Source: Candidatus Obscuribacterales bacterium (lineage in GTDB: Bacteria > Cyanobacteriota > Vampirovibrionia > Obscuribacterales > Obscuribacteraceae). Taken from it: DNA of 64,000 nucleotides. Position numbers and translations under genes: made by a program. The DNA is taken from assembly GCA_031292355.1 (NCBI GenBank), contig JARLHI010000061.1, positions 1 through 64,000 of the forward strand, given 5' to 3'. Below the pieces are notes generated by a model. That model did no database searches. It was not told where the DNA came from and saw only the letters and a program-made list of their open reading frames with translations. Of this stretch, positions 16,410 through 25,175 are shown piece after piece (within the stretch, counting starts at the first letter, position 1; each line of letters begins with the position of its first letter).

Positions 16410-18332
16410 TTACTTCGGAGCCGGCACATCTCCCTCGGTCAAGTTCCCGCTGCTGTCCACAACGTAGAAGTAGTCCTTGATCGAGGTAGCTTCGCCCTGC
16501 TCGTTCACTTCCCCTTCCTTGGTCAGCAACTTGATAGGCGTTCCACGCTTCCAAAGTCGCTGCAGGAGCTTCAGGGATTCCCGCGTCCACGACGGCTTGA
16601 GGAAGCCAGTGAGAGCATCGTACTGATGCTCGAGCACAAGCGTTCCATCGCCTTCTGAACTTGCACCGCCGTCGATGACAGCGATGTCGGGTGTGTACCA
16701 GACGGCAGCCGTCAGTTTGAAGATCATGCCCTGGCGGAAAGTCTCCTTGTCGGCCTGATAGCCGGCAACCAGCTGCAGAATCTCCGCCATCCAGTCGAGC
16801 AGCATGCGAGGAGCAGGGAAAATGGGCGAACCCATATCTCCATGCATCTGCTGGCTGTTCTGGGCCAGGCTCATCCACTCTTCGACGATTTCCAGCTTAC
16901 CGACGATGCTCATCGGCACCTTCTTGATCATGGCCGGATTCCAGCCATTTTCGCGAAGTTTCTGGTTGATCGAGCGGAAGCACTCGGCGATCCATCGCAT
17001 GGATTCATCGTTCAGTTCATTGAGCACGTCGTGGGTGAGGAACTCCCGGAAGAACGAAGTGTCCCGGTAATTCGCCACCACATCGAAGAGGGGCTTGAGG
17101 TCCTGATTCGGCACCAAACCCTTACGATACTTGCCCGTGAAACGAACGATCTTGTTGTCGGTGTTGCGCATGATGCCGGTGCGATCCATCGGCACTTCGT
17201 AGTCCGACTTCGGCGCCTGACCCGGATTGTAGATGGCTTCGCGACGAGCCTCGGCAGAAGTGGGATCGTCCACCTCGTCGAAGACCGGCACGTCGCACTC
17301 GATCGGCTCGTCAGCGTAGTGGCAACGCTCGCGGTCGATCTTGAAGAGGATGTCCGTGGACAGCGTATACGGATCCTCGTATTTCTTCATCGGCGCCTTG
17401 TAGAACATTGTCCAGGCGTTCGCGAGTTCTGCCCAGTAGTTGATGGGCAGGCATGACTGAGGGTCCTTGGGGATCTTCTCTTCGCACCAGCTGGCGAAGC
17501 CCTCGTTCATGAACTTCGTCTCGCGCTGCGGGGCGAAGTAAGCCGCGATGTAGAACACAGCTTCGATGATCTCGCGCTCTTCCTTGCTCAAGCCCGGATT
17601 GTGCTTCTCGTCGAGGAAGAATTCCCCGATGTTGCGAACCTTGTTGATCGGATCGCGAGCAAGACGCGCCTTGACAGTGGCGATACGCTTACCCAGAAGT
17701 TCCGCCCGGAAGCCAGAACCTTCGTTCTCGAGTTCAGACTGCAACTTGCGCAGCTGTTCTTCCAAACGAGCGCGGACCTTTTCGGCTTTGGCCTTGGTGT
17801 CATCATCACGCCGGCAGTACTGCTCGAGCACCATGGCGGCGTCGAGCGTGTACTCCAGGCGGTCGATGCCGAACTTCGGGTCATTCGCCAGTTCCTGGAA
17901 GCGCGCATCGATTTGAGCAAACCGCTGCATCACTTCCTTGGGCTTCGTGTCCTTGAAGCGGTAGTTGTTGCGGAAGAAGTGCGAGTGGCCACACGTCGCA
18001 TGACCGATGATGAGCGTGTTATACCCCATCGTGGTCGTTTTCTTCATCCAGATGTAGGACGGGTCCGTATTGAGAATCAACTCATACGGGCTGCCACCTT
18101 GGCCGGTGCGCAGCTTTTCCGAGATGGACTGGACGAAGTGCTTGCCGTTGCGCCAGGTTCCCGGAAAGATCGGGAAACCGACGTAGGCGAGCGCGTCTTC
18201 CATCTCGTCGTCGTTGAAGAAGCGATAGTTCGGCGGATAAGGTTTGCCGCCCATGCGCTTGAACACCCGACGCAGATGTTCGTCCCAGAATGAAAATTCC
18301 GGGACCAACTGGTCTTCGAATTGAGAGGTCAT
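16410..18332 (-). CDS. spoVR: SpoVR/YcgB-family protein
   Basis: A 640-residue member of the SpoVR family. SpoVR is needed for normal spore cortex in Bacillus and is co-regulated with PrkA and DUF444 in stress or stationary phase in many bacteria; the biochemical function is unresolved. Family marks: WDEHLRRVFKRMG at the N-terminus, GHATCGHSHFFRNNYRF at 110-126 (histidine-rich block), FMNEGFASWCE, YWAELANAW, and RCHYADEP. A charged helical stretch near 180-240 (KVRARLEEQLRKLQSELEN) may be coiled coil and is longer than in typical members (about 500 residues). AAAGGAG precedes the ATG. It starts 11 bases after the DUF444 gene, so translational coupling is likely. Confidence 0.9.
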   Translation of the reverse strand: MTSQFEDQLVPEFSFWDEHLRRVFKRMGGKPYPPNYRFFNDDEMEDALAYVGFPIFPGTWRNGKHFVQSISEKLRTGQGGSPYELILNTDPSYIWMKKTTTMGYNTLIIGHATCGHSHFFRNNYRFKDTKPKEVMQRFAQIDARFQELANDPKFGIDRLEYTLDAAMVLEQYCRRDDDTKAKAEKVRARLEEQLRKLQSELENEGSGFRAELLGKRIATVKARLARDPINKVRNIGEFFLDEKHNPGLSKEEREIIEAVFYIAAYFAPQRETKFMNEGFASWCEEKIPKDPQSCLPINYWAELANAWTMFYKAPMKKYEDPYTLSTDILFKIDRERCHYADEPIECDVPVFDEVDDPTSAEARREAIYNPGQAPKSDYEVPMDRTGIMRNTDNKIVRFTGKYRKGLVPNQDLKPLFDVVANYRDTSFFREFLTHDVLNELNDESMRWIAECFRSINQKLRENGWNPAMIKKVPMSIVGKLEIVEEWMSLAQNSQQMHGDMGSPIFPAPRMLLDWMAEILQLVAGYQADKETFRQGMIFKLTAAVWYTPDIAVIDGGASSEGDGTLVLEHQYDALTGFLKPSWTRESLKLLQRLWKRGTPIKLLTKEGEVNEQGEATSIKDYFYVVDSSGNLTEGDVPAPK

Positions 18333-18343
18333 GATCGGCTCCT

Positions 18344-19585
18344 TTATGCGCGAACGGCGTCTTTCTTGAGCAAGCTCTGAAAGGCAGCCATGATGGTTGC
18401 ATCGTTGTGAACGCGAGCGAGGCCCACATTCTTCAGATAGAACGGATCCAGACCCTGAAGAGCCCGGCCGCCTTTTGCAAAGCCGTTTCCGGGGCTGTCG
18501 AGGGTTTCCAAATACGTCAGGAAGTTGAAGCCGTTATCCAGCAACTGCCGATAGGCAGCGCGGATTTCGCCGTCTTCTTCCCAGGTATCACCATCGGTGG
18601 CATGGTCCATGTAGAGATTGAACCGGCTCGTCGGGAAACGCTCCTGAGCGATTTCCAGGACTTTGTTCATCGCCGGACGAAACGCTGTTCCGCCGTCGAC
18701 GCTTGCATTCCGGAACTGTTGCTCGGTCTCGCACTCTATGACAATTTCCATGCCGTGAGCGATCATCACCACATGCACGCGCTTGTTGTAGACGCGATTG
18801 AGGAAACGATACTTGAGGTGGAAATATTTGTAGGCCAGCTCGCGACGGAACTTCGTCATCGAACCGGAGTTGTCGCAGACCAAGAAGACGACTGCTTCAG
18901 ACTTGGGCTCGAGCACGGCATCGAACTGCCAATACCTTTTGTCCATTTTCGCAATCGGCACCTGCTTCAGTGTCGGCACGTTGTTGAGACTGCCGATGAG
19001 AAGCTCGGGGTTCTGCTTGGCGAGCGCGATGGCGCGCTTGTAGCGATTCTTGAAGGTGTCCTTCATGGACAGCTCGGCGCGGCTGCCCTGATTGGCAAGA
19101 CCACGCAGACGATAGCCGACAATCTCGGTTTCGCCGCCACGCTTCTTCAGCATGTTCGGCAGTTCGAGACCCTGGAAGAGGCGACGATCATATTCCTCTT
19201 CACTGATGGAGACTTCGACGCTCTGTTCGCCGCCGCCACCCTTGCCGTTGCCGCCGCCACCGCCACCACCGCCACCCTTTTTGTCGCGCCCGAAAACGAA
19301 GCGCCACTCGTTGATGCCGGCGACCTGGAGCTTGATCTTGTCCTGATTGCCGAAGATGTTGGAGACGGGAGACAAAACCATCTGGGTAGGATCGATTTTC
19401 TTCTGCAAACGCTCGAAGAAGCGATCCACGTCACGACCACGCTGGTCGTAGACTCCGGAGCCGGGCGGCGCGATCATCACCGCGACATCGACGTCCAGAA
19501 TCATCTTATGTTCAGAACCTGCCGTTTCCGGCAAAAGAATGAGTCCGGACCGACCGTCCGGCACAGGGATTACACGGTTGCTCAT
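18344..19585 (-). CDS. yeaH: DUF444 (YeaH/YhbH-like) VWA-type protein
   Basis: A 413-residue DUF444 protein, the standard partner of PrkA and SpoVR. Residues 35-70 hold RDVDRFFERLQKKID. A Gly/Lys-rich low-complexity linker (104-119) lies where family members also have a flexible basic segment. The C-terminal half is a von Willebrand-A-like domain with the metal site VFLVCDNSGSMTKFRREL (Asp238, Ser240, Ser242), then DGGTAFRPAM and DHATDGDTW. In Escherichia coli yeaG-yeaH respond to nitrogen starvation. AAGGAGCTGTGAC precedes the ATG. Sits between prkA and spoVR, 11 bases from the latter. Confidence 0.92.
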   Translation of the reverse strand: MSNRVIPVPDGRSGLILLPETAGSEHKMILDVDVAVMIAPPGSGVYDQRGRDVDRFFERLQKKIDPTQMVLSPVSNIFGNQDKIKLQVAGINEWRFVFGRDKKGGGGGGGGGNGKGGGGEQSVEVSISEEEYDRRLFQGLELPNMLKKRGGETEIVGYRLRGLANQGSRAELSMKDTFKNRYKRAIALAKQNPELLIGSLNNVPTLKQVPIAKMDKRYWQFDAVLEPKSEAVVFLVCDNSGSMTKFRRELAYKYFHLKYRFLNRVYNKRVHVVMIAHGMEIVIECETEQQFRNASVDGGTAFRPAMNKVLEIAQERFPTSRFNLYMDHATDGDTWEEDGEIRAAYRQLLDNGFNFLTYLETLDSPGNGFAKGGRALQGLDPFYLKNVGLARVHNDATIMAAFQSLLKKDAVRA

Positions 19586-19684
19586 GTCACAGCTCCTTAT
19601 CCGAAGATGGATGTACGAAGTGCGCTGTCACATGAATGACCAAGCACACCCGATTTGAAAATTCACTGGAAGAGATGGAAGAAA

Positions 19685-19724
19685 GGGTGGGAGCCCCTTC
19701 CCCGAAAGGAAAGAACCCCCACCG
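19685..19724 (-). terminator. Hairpin between prkA and the DUF444 gene
   Basis: On the minus strand GGTGGGGGTTCTTTCC pairs with GGGGAAGGGGCTCCCACC in an imperfect stem, followed by CTTTCTTCC. Likely a partial terminator or RNA-processing element, because the genes on both sides clearly belong together. Confidence 0.5.
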
Positions 19725-19759
19725 CAATCTCAACTCCTTAGTGGTTTACACTCCGGGGC

Positions 19760-22054
19760 TTAGAATTCCTCGTTGGTGTCGAGGAGCTCCATATACCCGT
19801 TGCGTTCCACTTCCTTGCACACTTCGCGAGCGGTGTACTCGTCGTAGCCGAGGAACTGCACCATGCGGCCGAGGACGCCTTTCAGGTCCTCCTTCTGCTT
19901 GGTGTTGCCGGTCTTCTCGGCGCGGAGGATGTCCACCGCGGTGCTCACCGGCATCTTCTTCATGATCACCCGATCGATAGCCCGGGCAATCGGCGCATAG
20001 AAGGTATGCGGCAGCGGAACGTCATCACCGTGCTTCTGCTCGTGAGCATCACGCGCGGCGATAGCGGCACTGCGCAGCTGCCGGATTTCGTCACGGAAAC
20101 GCTCGGCCTGTGACGAAGTCACGCCGAGTTCCGCTTCGATATCGCGAGCGAACTGCTTGTCCGAATTGGACACCGAGGACTCGTCGGTGAGCATCTGCTC
20201 CACGACATCGACATACTTCGCGGCATAGCTGTCGCGCGCAGTCAGTCCTTCCTGGACCATGGCGAGACGCACGTCGCGGGCAAGCCGCTTCGCACGCCAC
20301 TTGGTCAGGGCGTTCTTGACGAACGCTTCCTGCGTACCCAGCAGAGACTTGCTGGGATTCGCCTTCTCGGCATCCTCGTCCACCTTCTCGCCGGCACGCT
20401 CACGCTGCGTGCGCAGGTTCAGCTTCAGAGCCTCCATCACCTCTTCCGAAGTGATCGAGTGACGGCCGTTCAACAACGCCACAGCAGCGCGCTCGTCGAT
20501 GAGCTTGCGGCCGAGACGGTTGGTAGCGCCCGTCATACCCTGACGCGAACCTGCACGCCGATGGATGTCCTTCACGTCGTACTTGGTGCCGGACTCCTTC
20601 AAACGGAAGTAGTCGCCACCCAGGATTTCGATCTGGATCATCGGGTCGTTGATGTCCTTGTCGGCGATCTGACGGGTGTAGGCCAGGAACCGGGAGAGCA
20701 TCGGGTTGACCGACGGCTCCAGGTGGCAGAACTCCTGCGACTCGGGGTTGCCGAAGTTCGAACGACCCCACATCTTGTCCAGCACCTTCGTGATCTCCGG
20801 CGCCGCCACGACGTGGGGCGATTCGATCATGATGAACCGATCCTGATACGGAGCGTTGCCCGGGTCGGCCAGCATCTTCTTGAGCTCGTCCTCGTTCGTG
20901 TGAGCGAAGATGAGGCAGTCGATGCCGAGCGCACGGTTGGACTTCGGAGCAGGCGCCGGGATGGACTTGTCCTGGCTGGCGTCCAGCATGGTGCGGAACG
21001 CCATGATCGAGTTCTTCGCCGCTTCGACGATCTCGGCCATGCCGCGGTGAGCGTTGTTGTAGAGACCGTTCAGAATGACCTGGTGCGAATCCGGCGGGTT
21101 GTCCTCGCCGAAACGGTTCAGGTTGTCCTCACCGATCATCTCGCTCTTGTCGTACTTCAGCGGCTCGGATTCCTTCAGCGACGCGACGCCGACGGAACCT
21201 TCCTTCTCGCCCAGGAACTGGAACGATTCGAGCTCGAAGTTCGCGAGGGCGGAAATCACCGCATCCGCGCCCTTGTCCGCTTCCGCCATCAGGTAGTCGA
21301 TGACTGCGAAGTCCGGGAAGGTGACGATCGCACGGACGCCGCGCGAGAAACCCAGACCATAGACCAGACCGTCGACGAACGTGTCGGGGTCCTTGATGGC
21401 GCAGAGATTCTCGAGGGTCGGCTCCACGCGGGCACGCTCGAACGCCTTCTTCGCGTCCCAACGGGTCAGCTTGAGAATGCCGTTCGTATCCAGCTCGAGA
21501 GCCTTCAGGAACTGCAGGCGGAGGTCCGCCTCGGCCTTGACGTTGCCCTTCGCCAGCTTGCGAGCCAGCATCGGGATCATCGGGAAGAGGGTCAGCGGGT
21601 GAGCCCGCATGCCGGAACCCTTCAACATCAAGCCGTCTTCGCCGTCGACGAAGAGCTTCTTCATGCGGTTGGCGATCTGGCTCTTGCCGGACGAAGGCGG
21701 TCCGAACATGAACAGGATCGAGTAGGAAGCCTCACCGCCGGCGGCGGCAGACTGCAGGGCGGAGACGACCTTCATGATCACGGGCTCGATGCCGTGGAAG
21801 TCCTTGAAGGCGTTGAAGGCGAACAGGTTCGGGTCACCCCAAACGCGACGCGCCTTCTCGGTAGCGACCGGGTCGATGCCCTCGCGAGCAACGAGACGGA
21901 AAGCGCGCATGTGCGAGCTCTCCACGGTCGCCGGATTCTTCACGGCGAAGGGCAGGAAGTCCTTGAAGACGCCGGCGAAGGTCTCCGGGATGTAGAACGA
22001 CTCGTCGATCTTGACGAACGTGATCTTGTCAGCCTTGGTTGATTTGGTGGACAT
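19760..22054 (-). CDS. prkA: PrkA-type serine protein kinase with AAA domain
   Basis: A 764-residue PrkA/YeaG family protein. Family knowledge: an AAA ATPase domain followed by a helical kinase-like domain, with Ser/Thr kinase activity reported for Bacillus PrkA. Visible here: FKDFHGIEPVIMKVVSAL, then Walker A FMFGPPSSGKS (118-125), GMRAHPLTLFPMIP, NNAHRGMAEIVEAAKN, and IFAHTNEDELKKML followed by YQDRFIMIESPHVV, all standard PrkA blocks. It is about 100 residues longer than usual, with an extra N-terminal segment. Start: ATG at 22054, seven bases after AAGGAG; an ATG at 22060 is too close to that site. Codons are almost all C/G-ending. Eighteen bases separate it from the upstream PrkA-like gene. 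Confidence 0.92.
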   Translation of the reverse strand: MSTKSTKADKITFVKIDESFYIPETFAGVFKDFLPFAVKNPATVESSHMRAFRLVAREGIDPVATEKARRVWGDPNLFAFNAFKDFHGIEPVIMKVVSALQSAAAGGEASYSILFMFGPPSSGKSQIANRMKKLFVDGEDGLMLKGSGMRAHPLTLFPMIPMLARKLAKGNVKAEADLRLQFLKALELDTNGILKLTRWDAKKAFERARVEPTLENLCAIKDPDTFVDGLVYGLGFSRGVRAIVTFPDFAVIDYLMAEADKGADAVISALANFELESFQFLGEKEGSVGVASLKESEPLKYDKSEMIGEDNLNRFGEDNPPDSHQVILNGLYNNAHRGMAEIVEAAKNSIMAFRTMLDASQDKSIPAPAPKSNRALGIDCLIFAHTNEDELKKMLADPGNAPYQDRFIMIESPHVVAAPEITKVLDKMWGRSNFGNPESQEFCHLEPSVNPMLSRFLAYTRQIADKDINDPMIQIEILGGDYFRLKESGTKYDVKDIHRRAGSRQGMTGATNRLGRKLIDERAAVALLNGRHSITSEEVMEALKLNLRTQRERAGEKVDEDAEKANPSKSLLGTQEAFVKNALTKWRAKRLARDVRLAMVQEGLTARDSYAAKYVDVVEQMLTDESSVSNSDKQFARDIEAELGVTSSQAERFRDEIRQLRSAAIAARDAHEQKHGDDVPLPHTFYAPIARAIDRVIMKKMPVSTAVDILRAEKTGNTKQKEDLKGVLGRMVQFLGYDEYTAREVCKEVERNGYMELLDTNEEF

Positions 22055-22072
22055 GTTCATTCTCCTTAAGGA

Positions 22073-24211
22073 TTAGCGGCGATCGTCTGAGCGCCACAGT
22101 TCGAAGTTCATGTAATAGGCGAGCATTTCTTTGGCGCTCTCTTCGGAATAGCCGAGCTCCTGGAAACGCTTGATGGACTCCACGCGCAGCTCTTGGAGCT
22201 TGAGTGGCAACTTCATCGGATCGTTGGTGAGGCACTCCTTGATCTTGGCCAGAGTCGCATCCGAATGAAGCTTGTCGATTGCTTGCTTCAATTCCGGAAT
22301 GGTTTCCCAGGTGGGTTCAAGGGCCGCCTTGCTGTTCGCCAGGGTCTTGCGTTCCAACTGCAAGGCCTGCCGAATACGCGGCTGAAGTCCAGCGCGGAAT
22401 TTCTTCCGCTCCTCGATTTGGTCCTTTTCGGCCTGTGACTTGTCGCGGATCAGGGTGGAAGTACCGACCTTAACCAGCGAGGGAATCAACGATTCGATCT
22501 TATTCATGACCTCTTCGCTGACCTCAGTCGAGTCTTCGTTGTCGGACTTTTCGTCGTCGAACTCTTCCCGACCCTGTGCACTGGCTCGCGCATGCTGCCA
22601 GTACTGCCAGAACTCCTGATTTCGCAGCTTGTCCGCCTCGGGATCGAAGACTCCTTCAATGGAGCTTTTCACCCATTTGCGAAGAAGCCGCTCCACGAGA
22701 GCAGGCGTACCTTCCTTGGCATTCGGCAGCACGAGCGCCAAATGCTTCAGGCATCGCTCGTACAGGTCCTTCTGCTGAGTGTTTCCCTGCACATCCTGGC
22801 TGTTGAGCTGTCGCTTCAGCTGGATGGTCAGGAAATCAATGGCTTCGAACACAGTGACGCGTTTCTCCGGAAGAGACATTCCGGCGTTACGCAGCGGATT
22901 GATGATGTCCAGGAGCATGTAGCTCATCGACAGTCCCGAGAAACCCTCGTCACTGCCGGCGGCCGCATCCATCTGGTCGTACCATTCCTTCAGCGCGGCA
23001 GCTCGACCGGCGACGGTCGACGTTTTGAGGGCTGCGTTCGGATCCTTCTTACGGAAGTACGACTCGAGCTTCTCCAGATCGCCATCCTTAATAGCGATTC
23101 GGGTCTGCAGGTCGAGATCCTTATAGGGATCAGGCAGTTCCGGGCGCATCCGGCTGGCAACGGCAAGCAGTGCCACCACCTTCAGGGCGAACGGATCGAA
23201 CGCAGGCTTGGTTTCCTGGGCTTTGAGCAGGTCCTCGTACGCCAGCTCCTCACGGCTCAAGACACGGTTGTAGCCGTGATGAACAATGCGGGCGCGGCGA
23301 ATGTAGGCCCCCGGGTCAAGATTGGATTTCTTGAACTCGGACCAGGCGTCGGCATTCGTTTCGGCGATGACCACACCGCTATGAGGAGTGGAATCGTCGA
23401 GCGACTTTTCCTGCACCGCGCGCAGCAGAATGTGAGTCTGCGGAACGGCGCCAGCCTGAGCTCCCTTAGCCGCAAACGGGTCACGCATCACGCACAGGAC
23501 ATTGCCCTGGCGCAAAGCGGCCTTGAGCGGCACCGATTCCTTGTCGTCGGGCTGAGCAGTCCAGGCGGTAAGCCCGTAGCCCGGACGCACGTGCAGCCTG
23601 ATCGGCAACACATGGAAGTCATCGATCGAGGGATCTTCCTTCGGCTTGTCGTAGGTGCCGTAAGCCTTCTCCCAGCAGTGGTCACACGGAGGCAAAGCTC
23701 GCCGCCACAACTTGACGAGTTCTTCCTTGTCGCCCTTGTAGGTGTCGCCGAGCGCCTCGACCACGGTCTTTTCGGAATCGAAAAAGCGCAGCAAATTGAT
23801 CGCCTGGCAGCCCTTGGGGCAACCATCGACCACCCAGGTCTCGGTCCAGCTCAGGAGATCGATGAGCTTCTTGGTCAGGATGGTCTTGCCGCAACCCGGA
23901 GGTCCAAGCAAAACAATCATCTGATCCACAAGCGCATCCCTGAAGATGTGGTCGACCGTGGACTCGCTGCCGCGGATCTCGGCGAATTCATTGTAGGACT
24001 CGATGCCGAGCGTTTTCATCGCTTTGACATACGGGTCGTTGGTGGGGTCTGCTGTGCCACCCGCTTTGATGCGGTCGGTAAGGAGTTCCCAGTTGGACAT
24101 GGTCAGTTTGGGCTCTTTGCAGCAACGGCAAAGGTACTCCCCAAACTTGATCGTTTTGCCGCGCAAAGCTCGAATTTTCAAGCCCTTTGCGCTCTCGTTG
24201 GATTCAGACAT
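22073..24211 (-). CDS. Second, divergent PrkA-like AAA protein with Cys motifs
   Basis: A 712-residue paralogue of PrkA heading the operon. Walker A is LLGPPGCGKT (103-110). The PrkA sensor/dimer block appears as VVIAETNADAWSEFKKSN, then AYIRRARIVHHGYNRVLS and YEDLL. Unlike its neighbour it has three Cys near the N-terminus (CRCC at 28-31), then DGCPKGC (131-135) and PPCDHC (176-179); the last two stand where Bacillus-type PrkA proteins carry a CPMH/CPxC pair, so a bound zinc is plausible. Residues 480-540 are acidic and disordered. The C-terminal half is helical and not clearly kinase-like. AAGGAGG precedes the ATG. Probably forms a hetero-complex with PrkA, by inference from order. Confidence 0.82.
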   Translation of the reverse strand: MSESNESAKGLKIRALRGKTIKFGEYLCRCCKEPKLTMSNWELLTDRIKAGGTADPTNDPYVKAMKTLGIESYNEFAEIRGSESTVDHIFRDALVDQMIVLLGPPGCGKTILTKKLIDLLSWTETWVVDGCPKGCQAINLLRFFDSEKTVVEALGDTYKGDKEELVKLWRRALPPCDHCWEKAYGTYDKPKEDPSIDDFHVLPIRLHVRPGYGLTAWTAQPDDKESVPLKAALRQGNVLCVMRDPFAAKGAQAGAVPQTHILLRAVQEKSLDDSTPHSGVVIAETNADAWSEFKKSNLDPGAYIRRARIVHHGYNRVLSREELAYEDLLKAQETKPAFDPFALKVVALLAVASRMRPELPDPYKDLDLQTRIAIKDGDLEKLESYFRKKDPNAALKTSTVAGRAAALKEWYDQMDAAAGSDEGFSGLSMSYMLLDIINPLRNAGMSLPEKRVTVFEAIDFLTIQLKRQLNSQDVQGNTQQKDLYERCLKHLALVLPNAKEGTPALVERLLRKWVKSSIEGVFDPEADKLRNQEFWQYWQHARASAQGREEFDDEKSDNEDSTEVSEEVMNKIESLIPSLVKVGTSTLIRDKSQAEKDQIEERKKFRAGLQPRIRQALQLERKTLANSKAALEPTWETIPELKQAIDKLHSDATLAKIKECLTNDPMKLPLKLQELRVESIKRFQELGYSEESAKEMLAYYMNFELWRSDDRR

Positions 24212-24725
24212 ACTAGCCTCCTTATCAGGATTCTCAGAGCTGAGAGGTTGATTGGGGATCTTGCTAGCGCATCCACGCTAACAGGGGGTAACGTGAACTT
24301 GCGACAGCAGAATCTTCGATGCATGCCTCCCTGCGCGCAGATTCAAATGAACACTAAGAGCGAACATTCGAACGACTGAGATGCGCATATAAGGGTGAAG
24401 GGATCAACTGACAAACCAGACCAGTCGAACAGCAACCGTGGAGAATGTCTTCACTACATATGGATGATGTAGGACCTCGGCACGAGTGCATTCAAAATTT
24501 GGGTTGGTGGGAAGGTGCGATGGGTTGACTGGTGTTGGTTTGAAAGAATCCTAAAGAAAAGATTGAAAGATAATTTTGACCCTACGCTTTCACGCCCCAC
24601 GACACAATAACCTTATGGAAATCTAAATTGTTAACCGAAACCGCCGACCTGCCCACAGTGCCCACCTGTAGCCATCTGCACCGACGGGCCCGATTATTCA
24701 ATCCTAAATGGAAGATTAACGATGA
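24212..24725. other. Leader region of the PrkA operon, no gene seen
   Basis: About 500 bases that must contain the promoter of the minus-strand operon. I could not identify a convincing -35/-10 pair on the minus strand. An alternative sigma factor or a long leader is possible. Confidence 0.4.
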
Positions 24726-25070
24726 TTAGCAAAGCTCGCGCAGGACGGGCGTTTCGGGTTGTCGACGATCCATCAAGGGCACTACACGCGCCACCACTTG
24801 AAATCCGACCAAAAACCGCAACTGCTTACCAATAAGGCGATTTCGGAATAGTTGAAAAGCGCTCGCGCTAGCTCGGGCAATACCACGCGCACCACAGCGA
24901 CTATAAACATCCAAGAACCGCTTCGAAAGCCACATTTGAACGATTTCCGTAACGTTCAATAAAGTTTGGGAACTTTCCAGAAAACTTTGAACTGGTGAGA
25001 TTTTGAAAACCGCCTTGGCAAGAGCGACTTCAAAGGCATCCACACTAATAGATAGCGCAGGTAGCACCAC
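24726..25070 (-). CDS. Possible small unknown protein upstream of the PrkA operon
   Basis: An open frame of 114 codons from a GTG at 25068-25070 (GAG lies before it) to TAA at 24726. Residue usage is natural (FKISPVQSFLESSQTLLN, IGKQLRFLVGFQVVARVV) and codon use resembles A/T-rich genes of the window. No good ribosome site and no recognised domain. It could be a real small gene, a decayed remnant or chance. The 3' end lies in the leader of the PrkA operon on the same strand. Confidence 0.3.
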   Translation of the reverse strand: MVLPALSISVDAFEVALAKAVFKISPVQSFLESSQTLLNVTEIVQMWLSKRFLDVYSRCGARGIARASASAFQLFRNRLIGKQLRFLVGFQVVARVVPLMDRRQPETPVLRELC

Positions 25071-25143
25071 GCTTGAGATCTCAATACAGTAACAGTGCCT
25101 TGAACTGTCAGTCTCAACGGCCCATGAGCAATCTGTGACGCCA

Positions 25144-25149
25144 TATAAT
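25144..25149 (+). promoter_or_regulatory. -10 box of prfB
   Basis: Perfect TATAAT, 26 bases before the prfB ATG. The -35 region is poor, so this is a partial promoter call. Confidence 0.4.
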
Positions 25150-25175
25150 GATGAGGCAAAGAATGAGGCGAAAAA

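Noticed and set aside
19230-19280. GC-rich trinucleotide run looking like a repeat or fragile site
   Set aside because: It encodes the Gly-rich flexible linker of the DUF444 protein.
18407-19639. 410-codon frame antisense to the DUF444 gene
   Set aside because: Shadow of a gene with an unmistakable VWA motif; low-complexity stretches of Ala/Thr mirror the Gly linker.
20459-22042. Long open frame (over 500 codons) antisense to prkA
   Set aside because: Mirror frame caused by C/G-ending codons of prkA; Arg/Val/His/Glu-heavy product, no ribosome site, no family resemblance.
22592-24379. Long open frame antisense to the PrkA-like gene
   Set aside because: Same codon-shadow effect; the sense strand has clear domains and a strong ribosome site.
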